A DNA stretch of 64,000 nucleotides from Poriferisodalis sp965226645 (GTDB lineage: Bacteria > Actinomycetota > Acidimicrobiia > Acidimicrobiales > Poriferisodalaceae): assembly GCA_965226645.1 (NCBI GenBank), contig CBDDDL010000004.1, positions 124,001-188,000 on the forward strand. The letters run 5' to 3'. The notes under the pieces were generated by a model that did no database searches, was not told the DNA's origin, and worked only from the letters and a program-made list of their open reading frames with translations. Shown piece after piece: positions 1 to 8,442 of the stretch. The position numbers were made by a program, and so were the translations under genes. How positions within the stretch are numbered: position 1 is the stretch's first letter; each line of letters starts with the position of its first letter.

Positions 1-1596
1 AATCATCTAGAGCACTGGCATGGCGTGTCCACCGACCGCGATGGAAGGGTGATTGCGCTTCGTCTGCCCGACAACGGGCTGTCCGGGGAGCTTCCGACTG
101 GTCTCGGTGTTCTCGACCGGCTTGAAGTTCTTGACCTCAGCTACAACGAGATTATCGGTGAGATTCCCGGTGAATTGGGTGCGCTCAGCGGGCTGCGTGT
201 CCTTGACCTGAACAGCAACCGGTTGGAACGGCCGATTCCCCCAGACATCGGCGACCTAACGCAACTCGATGTTCTCAACGTGCGCAACAACGGGCTGTGG
301 GGCGCGCTGCCAACTGAACTTGGCGAGCTTGCGGTCCTGCGAGTGCTCGATGTGCGCACGAACAGCTTCTCGCGGCCGATTCCAGCGGAGTTTGACGGTC
401 TCGCATCGCTCACGCATTTTCACGGAAGCGGCAACCGGTTCTCGGGTGAGATTCCAATCGAGCTCGGTGCGCTGGAGCACCTTGAGTGGCTCGACTTGAG
501 CCGCAACCAGTTGGAGGGCGCCATCCCTGCGCAGATCGGCGACTTGAGCAGCCTGAGGTGGCTCGACCTGAGCGCCAATCGCCTCACCGGCGAGATACGC
601 GCAGAGTTTGGCGGCTTGGACAGCTTGTTGAGGCTGAATCTCGCGCACAACGACCTGTCGGGTCTGCTTCCTGCGCAGCTCGGCAGCCTCTCCCAGATCG
701 AGGAACTGCTCCTGTCTGCGAACGAGCTGTCGGGGCCGATCCCGTCTGAACTGGGCAATCTCTCGACGCTGGAGCGGCTGGAACTCGACCGGAACTACTT
801 CAGTGGCAGCATTTCTTCGCGTCTCGGTGGCCTGGGCCGATCGACGCACCTCATCCTCAGCAACAATGAGCTGACCGGCCAGATCTCGCCAGACCTGGGA
901 ACTCTCACAGAACTCCGGGTGCTCGACGTGAGCACCAACGATCTGTCGGGCCGGATTCCCAAGGACGTCGGCTCGCTTCGGAACCTGGAACAGCTCGATC
1001 TGAGCACAAATGAGATGTCGGGCGGGATTCCAGCTGTGCTCGGGCGCCTCAGCCAACTCAGGCGGCTCGACCTGCGCGGCAACGATCTGTCGGGCCGGAT
1101 TCCTAGTCAGATCGGTAGCGCGAAGAGCCTCCGCGATCTGGACCTTGAGGGCAACCGGCTGCACGGCAAAATGCCGTCCAGCATCGGCAAACTCACCGCC
1201 CTGGAGCGCCTGCGCCTCGGCAACAACGAGCTCCCGGGTGCGATTCCGCACAGCTTCGGCAAACTCGCCGAGCTGACGGTGCTCGAACTGCACAACAACA
1301 ACCTCACCGACGAGATCCCCGCATCACTGGGCAACTTGGCTTCCCTGCGGAACATGAAGCTGGCTGGCAACCGCCTGTCCGGCCAGATCCCGCCAGCGCT
1401 CGGAAAACTCCGTGAGCTGGAGCGCTTGGACTTGCGCTACAACGCCCTGTCGGGAGAACTGCCGGCATCGCTGAGCCGGCTTGTGGGCTTGACGCACTTG
1501 TGGCTCGGCAGCAACGACTTGTCCGGTCGGCAGCAACGACTTGTCCGGTCCGCTTCCGCCCTGGCTCGGCGAACTGGCCAACTTGCGATGGCTTGA
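1..1596 (+). CDS. Leucine-rich-repeat protein, N-terminal part (5' end off window, frame broken at 3' end)
   Basis: The frame is open to base 1, so the true start lies outside the window; a GTG at 25 is only an internal codon. The protein is built almost wholly of about 24-residue plant-type leucine-rich repeats with the pattern LxxLxxLDLSxNxLSGxIP, roughly 21 of them in this part. The lead-in WHGVSTDRDGRV is the usual cap segment before such repeats in bacterial LRR proteins. Repeats of this kind form a solenoid used for protein binding, and in symbionts they are often secreted or surface-exposed; that role is inference. At 1506-1549 a 22-bp sequence is duplicated in tandem, which shifts the frame, and translation then runs out at 1596. 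The rest of the solenoid continues in the next frame from 1541, so this was one gene of about 30 repeats. Confidence 0.85.
   Translation, partial: NHLEHWHGVSTDRDGRVIALRLPDNGLSGELPTGLGVLDRLEVLDLSYNEIIGEIPGELGALSGLRVLDLNSNRLERPIPPDIGDLTQLDVLNVRNNGLWGALPTELGELAVLRVLDVRTNSFSRPIPAEFDGLASLTHFHGSGNRFSGEIPIELGALEHLEWLDLSRNQLEGAIPAQIGDLSSLRWLDLSANRLTGEIRAEFGGLDSLLRLNLAHNDLSGLLPAQLGSLSQIEELLLSANELSGPIPSELGNLSTLERLELDRNYFSGSISSRLGGLGRSTHLILSNNELTGQISPDLGTLTELRVLDVSTNDLSGRIPKDVGSLRNLEQLDLSTNEMSGGIPAVLGRLSQLRRLDLRGNDLSGRIPSQIGSAKSLRDLDLEGNRLHGKMPSSIGKLTALERLRLGNNELPGAIPHSFGKLAELTVLELHNNNLTDEIPASLGNLASLRNMKLAGNRLSGQIPPALGKLRELERLDLRYNALSGELPASLSRLVGLTHLWLGSNDLSGRQQRLVRSASALARRTGQLAMA
1506..1549 (+). repeat. 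22-bp exact tandem duplication in the LRR gene
   Basis: Bases 1506-1527 and 1528-1549 are identical and adjacent. The unit length is not a multiple of three, so the second copy alone accounts for the frameshift in the LRR gene. Confidence 0.95.
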
Positions 1597-2359
1597 CGTG
1601 CGGATCAACCATTTCGAGGGCGAGATCCCGCCGGAATTGGGCAGGCTGGGCAACCTGGTGGGGCTGTACCTCAGTTACAACTCGCTGAGCGGCGAGATTC
1701 CAGCGGAGCTGGGCAATCTCGAGCGACTTCAAATGTTGATGATCCGTCGAAACGCGCTGCCAGGCGAGATTCCGGTTGAATTGGCGAGTCTGGCGAACTT
1801 GCGGTGGCTGAACCTGTGGAGCAACGACCTCACGGGCGAGATCCCGCCGGAACTCGGAAGCTTGGCGAAACTCGAGCGTCTTGACCTCGACGAGAACATG
1901 CTGACGGGCGAGATTCCTCCCGAACTGGGCGATCTGACGTCGCTCACCGAGCTGTGGCTCAACAACAACGAGTTCACCGGTTCGATCCCACCAGAGCTGG
2001 GCAACCTGACCAACCTGCGTCGCCTGAACCTGATGGTCAACCTGCTGTCTGGCGAGATCCCCGTCGAACTGGCCAATCTGGAGAAGCTGCAGCGGCTGTA
2101 CCTGTGGGACAATCAGCTTTCGGGTGAGATTCCGCCCGAACTCGGCAACCTGGCTCGGCTCACCCACCTGTACCTGACCGACAATCAACTGTCGGGCGAA
2201 GTCCCTGCCGAACTCGGCACTCTGACCAACCTGCAGCAGATCTTCATCAGCGCCAACGACCTCTCTGGCTGTCTGCCGACAGCCTGGGAGTTACTCGAGA
2301 CCTCAGCCGACGATCTCGGCACCCACGGACTGCCGTTCTGCCTGGCCGATGCCCCATAG
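1541..2359 (+). CDS. Leucine-rich-repeat protein, C-terminal part (same gene as 1-1596, displaced frame)
   Basis: This is the continuation of the upstream LRR protein in the +1 frame. About ten further 24-residue repeats with GEIPPELGxLxxL cores follow one another without a break. The last repeat ends in a short tail at GLPFCLADAP before TAG. Removing one copy of the 22-bp tandem duplication joins the SNDLSG of the first half directly to PLPPWLGEL here, giving a seamless repeat. The apparent TTG start at 1541 lies inside the duplicated unit and has no convincing ribosome site, so independent translation is doubtful. No membrane anchor or sorting motif is visible at the C-terminus. Confidence 0.8.
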   Translation: MSGPLPPWLGELANLRWLDVRINHFEGEIPPELGRLGNLVGLYLSYNSLSGEIPAELGNLERLQMLMIRRNALPGEIPVELASLANLRWLNLWSNDLTGEIPPELGSLAKLERLDLDENMLTGEIPPELGDLTSLTELWLNNNEFTGSIPPELGNLTNLRRLNLMVNLLSGEIPVELANLEKLQRLYLWDNQLSGEIPPELGNLARLTHLYLTDNQLSGEVPAELGTLTNLQQIFISANDLSGCLPTAWELLETSADDLGTHGLPFCLADAP

Positions 2360-2440
2360 GAGATCGTCGCGAACGCAACGCCATCCTCGCGGCTGCGCCG
2401 GCCAAGAGGGTCACTCGATCACATAGCGCTATTAATAATT

Positions 2441-2460
2441 ACTGACACACAGTGCTAGCA
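2441..2460. promoter_or_regulatory. Possible toxin-antitoxin operator
   Basis: Just upstream of the antitoxin start, ACTG-5 nt-CAGT (2441-2453) is followed by the perfect palindrome TGCTAGCA (2453-2460). The preceding 2428-2442 stretch is unusually AT-rich for this DNA and could hold the promoter. Autoregulation by the antitoxin is known for such modules, but binding here is inference. Confidence 0.3.
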
Positions 2461-2464
2461 TCAG

Positions 2465-2677
2465 ATGATGGCAACCACGAGAACCACCTTCACGTTGGAC
2501 CGGGAGCTGGCGGAGCAAGCACAGCTACTACATGTCAACGTCTCGGCTGCAGCGCGCGAGGGCGTGGCCGCCGCAGTGAAGCGAGCGCTCGGCGAAGCAG
2601 ATCGAGCGGCCTATCAGCGTGCTCCCGAACAACCCGACGATTTCTGGGATGCGGCCGAAGCCTGGGGCGAGGCGTGA
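2465..2677 (+). CDS. CcdA-type antitoxin of a type II toxin-antitoxin pair
   Basis: This 70-residue protein (or 69 from the second ATG at 2468) begins with a short strand, TTFTLDRELAEQAQ, followed by HVNVSAAAREGVAAAVKRAL. That fits the N-terminal DNA-binding half of CcdA-family antitoxins. The acidic tail after about residue 50 (EQPDDFWDAAEAWGEA) looks like the flexible toxin-binding segment. Its stop overlaps the GTG start of a PemK/MazF-like toxin by four bases, so the two are translationally coupled. CcdA proteins usually pair with CcdB; pairing with a PemK/MazF-type toxin of the same fold superfamily is a variant arrangement. Repression of its own promoter through the palindromes just upstream is likely but not shown. 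Confidence 0.75.
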   Translation: MMATTRTTFTLDRELAEQAQLLHVNVSAAAREGVAAAVKRALGEADRAAYQRAPEQPDDFWDAAEAWGEA

Positions 2678-2982
2678 ATCGTGGCGAAGTGTGGTGGGCG
2701 CACGTGGGCCGCAAGCGGCGTCCCGTGTTGGTGCTGACTCGTCCCGAGGTCATCGATGTCCGCGAGATGGTCACGGTTGCCGAGATCACGACGACCATCC
2801 GGGGGCTCGCCGTCGAAGTCCCAGTGGGCGAGACCGAAGCTGAACTCCCCGCAGACTCGGCCATCAACTGTGACGGATTGCACACGATTCGGCGCTCGTC
2901 GCTCACAGCGATGGCCGGAGAGTTGGATGACTCGACGATGCAGTCGGTGTGCCGCGCCGTCGCCTATGCGCTCGGCTGCTGA
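2674..2982 (+). CDS. PemK/MazF-family toxin (endoribonuclease)
   Basis: The 102-residue protein starts VNRGEVWWAHVG and has RKRRPVLVLTRPE, the conserved first strands of MazF/PemK toxins. It continues with a D-GLHTIRRSSL segment, which matches the D-x-I-x-T-I end of the core, and a helical C-terminus. Family members cleave mRNA when released from their antitoxin. The GTG start at 2674 overlaps the antitoxin stop (GTGA) and agrees with the usual N-terminus of the family; the longer open frame upstream reads through the antitoxin and is not coding. A second module of the same type, in the opposite orientation, lies at 36053-36605. Confidence 0.82.
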   Translation: MNRGEVWWAHVGRKRRPVLVLTRPEVIDVREMVTVAEITTTIRGLAVEVPVGETEAELPADSAINCDGLHTIRRSSLTAMAGELDDSTMQSVCRAVAYALGC

Positions 2983-3135
2983 TGAACAATTCAGCTGATG
3001 GGCGAAGTCCACAGAAGGAGACCTTCGCAGGCGTACGTGGGCCGCATCCTCAAAGGAGTGAGCGTTACCATCGCCGGGATCGAGGGGTGCCCGGATTTCC
3101 GTGACCCCAACCGCGGGCGCTGGGGAGGTTCTGCC

Positions 3136-4002
3136 ATGCGATTCTGCAGGGTCAGCAGCGTCGCCGAGGCGGTTGACGAGCTGAGCCGGTGGGGCACCGG
3201 GGGTTGTGTCCTGGCGGGCGGGACCGACGTCATGCCGCAGTACCTGCGTGGCGAGCGGACCCCGGTGGCGTTGATCGATATTGGCGGGATCGACGGTCTG
3301 CGCGGCATGTCCGAGGTCGGCGGTGTGACGAGCATCGGTGCGCTGGTCACCTTGCGCAGACTTGCCACCGCCACGCTTGTGGCGCTGAAGCATCCGGCGC
3401 TGGCGCAGGCAGCAGCGGCCGTCGGTGCATGGCAGACCCAGACGGTCGCCACGCTGGGAGGCAACATCTGCGGGGCTGCACCGACCGCCGACACGCTGCC
3501 TGCACTGTTGATCTCCGATGCCCAGCTGGCACTGGTGTCCAAGTCGGGGCGGCGGCACTTGGGGCTGGAAGAGTTTCTCGACGGGACTGGCGGCACCGTT
3601 CTGCGGCCCACTGAGTTGTTGCGCTCCGTCGAGGTGGATCCGCTCGGCGACCGCAGCGCTGAGGGCTACCTGAAGGTGGGTCGTCGCAGCGCGATGGATC
3701 TTGCGGTTGTGGGCTTGGCGCTGCGACTGTCGGTTGCGCCAAACGGCATGGTGAGCGCTGCCAGGGTCGCGATATGCGGGGGCAATCAGTCTCCGCATCG
3801 CGTGCGGGCAGCGGAGACCGCCATGCTCGGCACACAGATCGACGGCGGCCCGGTCGCTTTCGTAGATGCGAGTGAGGAGCTGGCGCAGGCAGCTGCTCCG
3901 GAACGCACCGAAAGGGCGCAGTACCGGCGTCGCGTCATCCCAGGTCTGCTGCGCCGGCTCGCACAGCGCTGTGTCGACGAGATCGTCGGAGCGGGGGAGT
4001 GA
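3136..4002 (+). CDS. Molybdenum hydroxylase FAD-binding subunit (CoxM/XdhB type)
   Basis: This 288-residue protein is the medium subunit of a three-subunit xanthine dehydrogenase-family enzyme. It binds FAD and passes electrons from the iron-sulfur subunit to the final acceptor. Visible hallmarks are the FAD pyrophosphate loop LAGGTDVMPQ near residues 31-40 and the second FAD motif TLGGNICGAAPTAD near 110-125, followed by the C-terminal CO-dehydrogenase flavoprotein domain. The ATG at 3136 was chosen because GGGGAGG lies just upstream at 3122-3128 and the protein then begins at the usual family position; the open frame extends further 5' without homology. It opens a five-gene operon in which each later start overlaps the previous stop. 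Confidence 0.88.
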   Translation: MRFCRVSSVAEAVDELSRWGTGGCVLAGGTDVMPQYLRGERTPVALIDIGGIDGLRGMSEVGGVTSIGALVTLRRLATATLVALKHPALAQAAAAVGAWQTQTVATLGGNICGAAPTADTLPALLISDAQLALVSKSGRRHLGLEEFLDGTGGTVLRPTELLRSVEVDPLGDRSAEGYLKVGRRSAMDLAVVGLALRLSVAPNGMVSAARVAICGGNQSPHRVRAAETAMLGTQIDGGPVAFVDASEELAQAAAPERTERAQYRRRVIPGLLRRLAQRCVDEIVGAGE

Positions 4003-4493
4003 TGCCCGCAGGCCTGCCCGAACAGCCTGTCGCCATCCGGCTCACGGTGAACGGCCGAGCTCATCTACTCGATGTCGGTGCAGGCGAGACGTTGCTCGGC
4101 ACGCTTCGAGATCGCTTGGGGCTCACCAGTCCGAAGGAAGCATGTGTCGAGGGCGAGTGCGGCGCCTGCACGGTGCTCGTAGACGGCGGTCCGGCAGCGT
4201 CGTGCATCCTGGCTGCTGGCTCGACGAATGGACGCACCGTTGGCACAGTTGAAGGTCTTGCCGGACCGGGCGAGCTGACCTCGCTGCAGCAGGCATTCGT
4301 GAATCACGCGGCAGTGCAGTGCGGCTACTGCACGCCCGGCGTGCTGATGGTGCTGACGGCCTTGCTTGCCGAGGTACCCCAGCCCACCGAGGATGAGGTT
4401 CGCTGGGCCCTGTCGGGCAATATCTGCCGCTGCACGGGCTACCAGCAGATCGTCGAGGCAGCGCTCGACGCGGCGGCTGTGGTGTCATCGTGA
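4002..4493 (+). CDS. Molybdenum hydroxylase [2Fe-2S] subunit (CoxS/XdhC type)
   Basis: Small electron-transfer subunit of about 163 residues with two [2Fe-2S] clusters. The N-terminal ferredoxin-like domain has C-x4-C-x2-C (ACVEGECGAC) and a fourth Cys in ASCILAA. The C-terminal helical domain has CGYC and CRC (QCGYCTPG and NICRCTGY). All eight cysteines are present. The start overlaps the FAD-subunit stop as TGATG (ATG at 4002; a GTG at 3999 is an alternative), a classic coupled junction. The subunit carries electrons from the molybdenum centre of the next gene product to FAD. Confidence 0.92.
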   Translation: MPAGLPEQPVAIRLTVNGRAHLLDVGAGETLLGTLRDRLGLTSPKEACVEGECGACTVLVDGGPAASCILAAGSTNGRTVGTVEGLAGPGELTSLQQAFVNHAAVQCGYCTPGVLMVLTALLAEVPQPTEDEVRWALSGNICRCTGYQQIVEAALDAAAVVSS

Positions 4494-6826
4494 GCGCACT
4501 CGGCGTCAGCCCCGCCCGCAGCGACGCCGACGCGAAACTTCGCGGCGAAGCCGTCTTCGGTGCCGACCTCGTGAGGTCGGGGATGCTGTGGGCTGCGCTC
4601 GCCCGATCGCCAGTGGCTGCCGGCCAGATCCGAGCTATCGACACTGGCCCGGCGTTGGAGATCGATGGTGTGTTGGATGTGTTGACCGCAGCGGACGTGC
4701 CGGATTGGCGCACCGGCGTCATCGTTTCAGACACCCCCTTTCTCGCCGCCGACTACGTGACGTACGAGGGGGAGCCGATTGCGATCGTGGTCGCGGACCA
4801 CCGAAGTGCCGCCGAGGCCGGAGCGAGGGCCGTGGCCGCCGACATCGAGCCAATCGAACCGATTGCTACGCCCGAACAGGGTCTCGCACCGGGTGCGCGC
4901 TTGGTCCACCCCGCGTGGAATCGCTTCGCTGTGGCTGGCGGCGCCGACATCGGACGCGACGGCAATGTGGTGGCCGAAGTGGTCCATGACCCCGGCGATC
5001 TCGATGCGACGTTCGCGGCAGCAGACCTGGTGGTGGAGGGCACCTATCGCACACCTCGGCAATATCAGGCGCATCTGGAGCCCAAGATGGCGCTGGCCAC
5101 CTTCGAGTCCGGCCGCTACACCATCGAGGTCTCCCACCAGTACCCGTTCCGGCTGCGAGACCGAGTGGCCCAGATGCTGGGCGTGACGCCCTCGGCGGTG
5201 CGGGTGGTCGGCCATCACATCGGCGGCGGCTTCGGCGCGAAGCTGGACGTCAGCCTCGAAGCGTTCGCGGCTCTGCTGGCCCAGCGCTACCGCCGCCCTG
5301 TCCGTATGCAGCACAGCGCACTCGAAGAGCGTCTCGTGGCACCCTGCCGGGCCAATGCGCTGGTGTCGATTCGCTCCGCAGTGCGCAGTGACGGCACGAT
5401 CCTGGCCACCGAGGTCGAGATCGTGTCCGACAGCGGCGCGTACGCCAACAACGGCCCGGCGCTGTCTGCCATACCGATGTTCGTCTTCGGCTCGATCTAC
5501 CGGGTGGGCACTGCCCGAATCCGGACCCGAAACGTGTACACGAACACGGCACCCACCGGCGCCTACCGCGGGGTGAACGGACCGTGGCTGGTGTTCGCAA
5601 ACGAACGCCACATGGACGCCATTGCGGACGCGCTCGGCCGTGACCGACGCGAGTTCCGGCTCTCGTCGCTGGCACACGACGGCCACCTCATGCGTAACGG
5701 CCAGCCGCTCGAACAGGTGTCGATTCTCCGTGAGGCTTTCGAGAAGGTGGACGAGCTGGCGCCCTGGCGCGAGATCGTGTCGCGTCAGTCAGCACAGCGC
5801 GAGATCGTGTCGCGTCAGTCAGCACAGCGCGGGGATGGGGATGGCGGGCTGCGAGGTGTCGGCCAAGCGGCAGCGGTATGGCTGACCAACCCGATGCCAG
5901 GGCACGCCACGGTGAAGCTGAATGAGGATGGCACCGCCACGGTGATCACCTCGGCCACCGAGAACGGCTCCGGAGCAGTCGCGACTGCGTTGCGACAGAT
6001 CGCCGCCGAGATGTTGGGGCTGGCGGCCGATCAGGTGACGGTCACGATGCCCGACACTGACGCCACCGGCTACGACGCTGGATCGCAGGGCAGTCGCACG
6101 ACCCATGTCGTGGGCCGGGCCGTAGCCGACGCCTCAGCGGACGTCCGCCTTCAGGTGCTTGACCGGGCGTCGCAGATGCTCGAAGCTGCGCCCGAAGACC
6201 TGGTGATGGCCGACGGTGTCGTGACGGTTGCCGGCGTGCCCGCCGCCAGCCTCACGCTGGGCCAGGTCGCTCAGGCGGCCACATGGACCGAGGGACCGAT
6301 CGCAGCAGGCGCTTCGTACGTCACGCCGCCGCCGCCGCACGATCCCATGTGCGCGACCGGCATGCTGATCAAGGGGTGGCCGACGCCCACGTACCACCTG
6401 CACCAGGCCGAGGTCACGGTGGACTCGGTCACCGGCCACGTGAGGGTGGACCGCTATGTCGTGTGCCAAGAGGTCGGGCGGGCCATCCATCCCGACGCCA
6501 TCGCCGGCCAGATCCAAGGTGGCGTTGCACAGGGCCTGGGCTTTGCGCTCAGCGAGCGCGTAGATCTCGATCATGGGCGTTACATCCAGCGCACGTTCAA
6601 AGAACACGGCCTGCCATTGGCTGCAGATGTTCCGAAGGTGGAGATGATCGTGATGGAGCACCCTGACCCTGCAGGTCCGTACGGCGCGAAAGGCGCAGCT
6701 GAACCGCCGGTCGTGCCGGTGGCGGCCGCCGTCGCCAACGCCGTTGCCGATGCAATCGGCGTGCCGATCGACACGCTGCCGATCACGCCCGAGGCTGTGC
6801 TCGACGCCTTGGAGCGAACGCGATGA
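4490..6826 (+). CDS. Molybdenum hydroxylase catalytic (molybdopterin) subunit
   Basis: Large subunit of 778 residues. It has the N-terminal a/b hammerhead domain (GEAVFGADLVRSGML), the GGGFGAKLD molybdopterin loop near residue 245, and the catalytic glutamate in GAKGAAEPP at about E738. The active-site loop reads TGAYRGVNGPW, without the cysteine of true carbon monoxide dehydrogenase (AYRCSFR), so an aldehyde or N-heterocycle hydroxylase is more likely. The substrate cannot be read from sequence. An exact 30-bp in-frame tandem repeat at 5767-5830 adds ten residues (EIVSRQSAQR twice), which is atypical for the family. GTG 4490 overlaps the previous stop by four bases, and the next gene also overlaps by four. 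No XdhC-type maturation factor is present nearby. Confidence 0.9.
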   Translation: MSALGVSPARSDADAKLRGEAVFGADLVRSGMLWAALARSPVAAGQIRAIDTGPALEIDGVLDVLTAADVPDWRTGVIVSDTPFLAADYVTYEGEPIAIVVADHRSAAEAGARAVAADIEPIEPIATPEQGLAPGARLVHPAWNRFAVAGGADIGRDGNVVAEVVHDPGDLDATFAAADLVVEGTYRTPRQYQAHLEPKMALATFESGRYTIEVSHQYPFRLRDRVAQMLGVTPSAVRVVGHHIGGGFGAKLDVSLEAFAALLAQRYRRPVRMQHSALEERLVAPCRANALVSIRSAVRSDGTILATEVEIVSDSGAYANNGPALSAIPMFVFGSIYRVGTARIRTRNVYTNTAPTGAYRGVNGPWLVFANERHMDAIADALGRDRREFRLSSLAHDGHLMRNGQPLEQVSILREAFEKVDELAPWREIVSRQSAQREIVSRQSAQRGDGDGGLRGVGQAAAVWLTNPMPGHATVKLNEDGTATVITSATENGSGAVATALRQIAAEMLGLAADQVTVTMPDTDATGYDAGSQGSRTTHVVGRAVADASADVRLQVLDRASQMLEAAPEDLVMADGVVTVAGVPAASLTLGQVAQAATWTEGPIAAGASYVTPPPPHDPMCATGMLIKGWPTPTYHLHQAEVTVDSVTGHVRVDRYVVCQEVGRAIHPDAIAGQIQGGVAQGLGFALSERVDLDHGRYIQRTFKEHGLPLAADVPKVEMIVMEHPDPAGPYGAKGAAEPPVVPVAAAVANAVADAIGVPIDTLPITPEAVLDALERTR
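5767..5830 (+). repeat. 30-bp exact in-frame tandem repeat in the molybdenum subunit gene
   Basis: Bases 5771-5800 and 5801-5830 are identical, and the four bases before (5767-5770) also match the period. The repeat keeps the frame and adds ten residues at a probable surface loop. Confidence 0.95.
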
Positions 6827-8442
6827 GTCTGACGGAATTCGCGCCGTCGGGGACCTTGCGCATCGGCGTCGATGTCGGCGGCACCAACACTGATGCGGTC
6901 GCCATGTCAGGTAACGACGTGGCCGGCTGGGCCAAGGCCACCACGACGCCCGATGTCACCGACGGCATCGTGACCGCCGTCCGGACGCTGCTCGATCGGC
7001 ACGGTCTGTCGCCCGATGCGATCGGGGCCGTGATGATCGGCACGACCCATTTCACCAATGCGCTGGTGGAGGGCCGCCGGTTGGTGCCGACGGCGGTGGT
7101 GCGCCTTGGGTTGCCCGCCACCAAGGGATTGCCGCCGTTCATCGACTGGCCCGAACGGCTGCGTGCGGTGCTCGGCGACCACGTCTACTTGTGCCATGGC
7201 GGCCACGAGTTTGACGGCCGGCTGATCAGTCCCATGGACCACGAGGAGTTACGGGCTGCGGCCCGTGACATTGCATCGAAAGGCGTGAGCTCAGTGGCGC
7301 TGACGTCGGTGTTCTCGCCGGTCGACGCCAGCCTCGAATCTGAAGCCCAAGAGGTGCTCGTCGACGAGGAGCCCGAGCTGGACATCAGCCTGTCGAGCGA
7401 GATCGGCCGACTCGGCCTGCTCGAACGAGAGAATGCCGCGATCGTGAACGCCTGCCTGCGCCCGCTGGCCGAACGCACCGTCACGGGGCTCATCGGGGCA
7501 CTGGTCGAACTCGGCCTCGACTGTCCGCTCCACGTCAGCCAGAACGACGGCACGCTCATGAGCGCCGACTTCGCCCGCCGCTACCCGGTGGCCACGTTCG
7601 CATCGGGCCCCACCAACTCGATGCGCGGCGCCGCGTTTCTGAGCGGTGTACGCGATGGCGTCGTCATAGACGTGGGCGGCACCACGTCCGACATTGGCGT
7701 GCTGGTACACGGTTTCCCGCGTGAGGCCTCGACGGCGGTGTCGGTAGCGGGGGTTCGCACAAACTTCCGGATGCCCGACGTGTTGTCGCTAGGTCTGGGC
7801 GGCGGGAGTCTGGTGCGTCCGGGCAACGGCGAGCGCGATCGCGTGACGGTCGGCCCCGACAGCGTCGGCTACGAGCTCGCTGAGCGAGCGCTCGTGTTCG
7901 GCGGCGAGGAGCTGACGGCAACCGATGTGGCGACTGCTGCTGGCATGGCTGACATTGGCGATCGAGCGGCAACAGCGAATCTTGACCCGGTGCTCGTGCG
8001 CGACGCTGTGGAGTGCATACAGGTGATGCTGGCCGAAACGGTCGAGCAGATGAAGACTTCGGCCAACCCGGTGCCGGTTGTGGTGGTGGGCGGCGGGGGA
8101 GTTCTGGTGCGCGACGGCCTGGCGGGAGCGTCGGAGACCATCCGGCCGGAACACTTCTCGGTCGCCAGCGCGATCGGCGCAGCGATCGCCCAAGTGGGCG
8201 CGGAGACCGAGCGGGTGTACTCCATGGCCGAGATGACCCGCGACGAAGCAATGGCGCGAGCCCGATCCGTCACGGCACAGCGCGCAGTCGACGCAGGTGC
8301 TGATCCGGCCACGGTTGAGATCACCGACGTGGACGAGATTCCTCTCACGTACTTGCCGTCGAACGCCATACGGATCCGGGTGAAGGCCATCGGCGATCTG
8401 GCCGCGTCCGACGACAACTCGCACACAGGGACAGACATATGA
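6823..8442 (+). CDS. Hydantoinase/oxoprolinase family ATP-dependent hydrolase, subunit A (HyuA type)
   Basis: This 539-residue protein has an N-terminal actin-like ATPase fold with phosphate loop DVGGTNTD at residues 17-24 and a second GxxG loop, DVGGTTSDIG, near residue 282, plus VVVGGGGVLV near 417. It belongs to the HyuA/5-oxoprolinase family, which couples ATP hydrolysis to opening of cyclic amides, or to acetone or acetophenone carboxylation. It lacks the extra C-terminal part of long oxoprolinases, and no HyuB partner lies beside it. Four-base overlaps with the molybdenum subunit before it and the oxidoreductase after it suggest it acts on the hydroxylated product of that enzyme. That order is inference. 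A DUF917 protein, often found with such hydrolases, lies convergent just downstream. Confidence 0.85.
   Translation: MSLTEFAPSGTLRIGVDVGGTNTDAVAMSGNDVAGWAKATTTPDVTDGIVTAVRTLLDRHGLSPDAIGAVMIGTTHFTNALVEGRRLVPTAVVRLGLPATKGLPPFIDWPERLRAVLGDHVYLCHGGHEFDGRLISPMDHEELRAAARDIASKGVSSVALTSVFSPVDASLESEAQEVLVDEEPELDISLSSEIGRLGLLERENAAIVNACLRPLAERTVTGLIGALVELGLDCPLHVSQNDGTLMSADFARRYPVATFASGPTNSMRGAAFLSGVRDGVVIDVGGTTSDIGVLVHGFPREASTAVSVAGVRTNFRMPDVLSLGLGGGSLVRPGNGERDRVTVGPDSVGYELAERALVFGGEELTATDVATAAGMADIGDRAATANLDPVLVRDAVECIQVMLAETVEQMKTSANPVPVVVVGGGGVLVRDGLAGASETIRPEHFSVASAIGAAIAQVGAETERVYSMAEMTRDEAMARARSVTAQRAVDAGADPATVEITDVDEIPLTYLPSNAIRIRVKAIGDLAASDDNSHTGTDI

Noticed and set aside
256..1293. Long minus-strand open frame opposite the LRR gene
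   Set aside because: It is the antisense shadow of a repetitive GC-rich gene; its periodic Gln/Val/Leu pattern mirrors the LRR codons and matches no family.
25..2359. About 72-bp periodicity that could look like a CRISPR array or DNA satellite
   Set aside because: The period is 24 codons of protein repeat with diverged DNA; there are no short identical repeats with unique spacers.
4490..6826. Carbon monoxide dehydrogenase large subunit
   Set aside because: The active-site loop is AYRGVNGP and lacks the Cys of the AYRCSFR signature.
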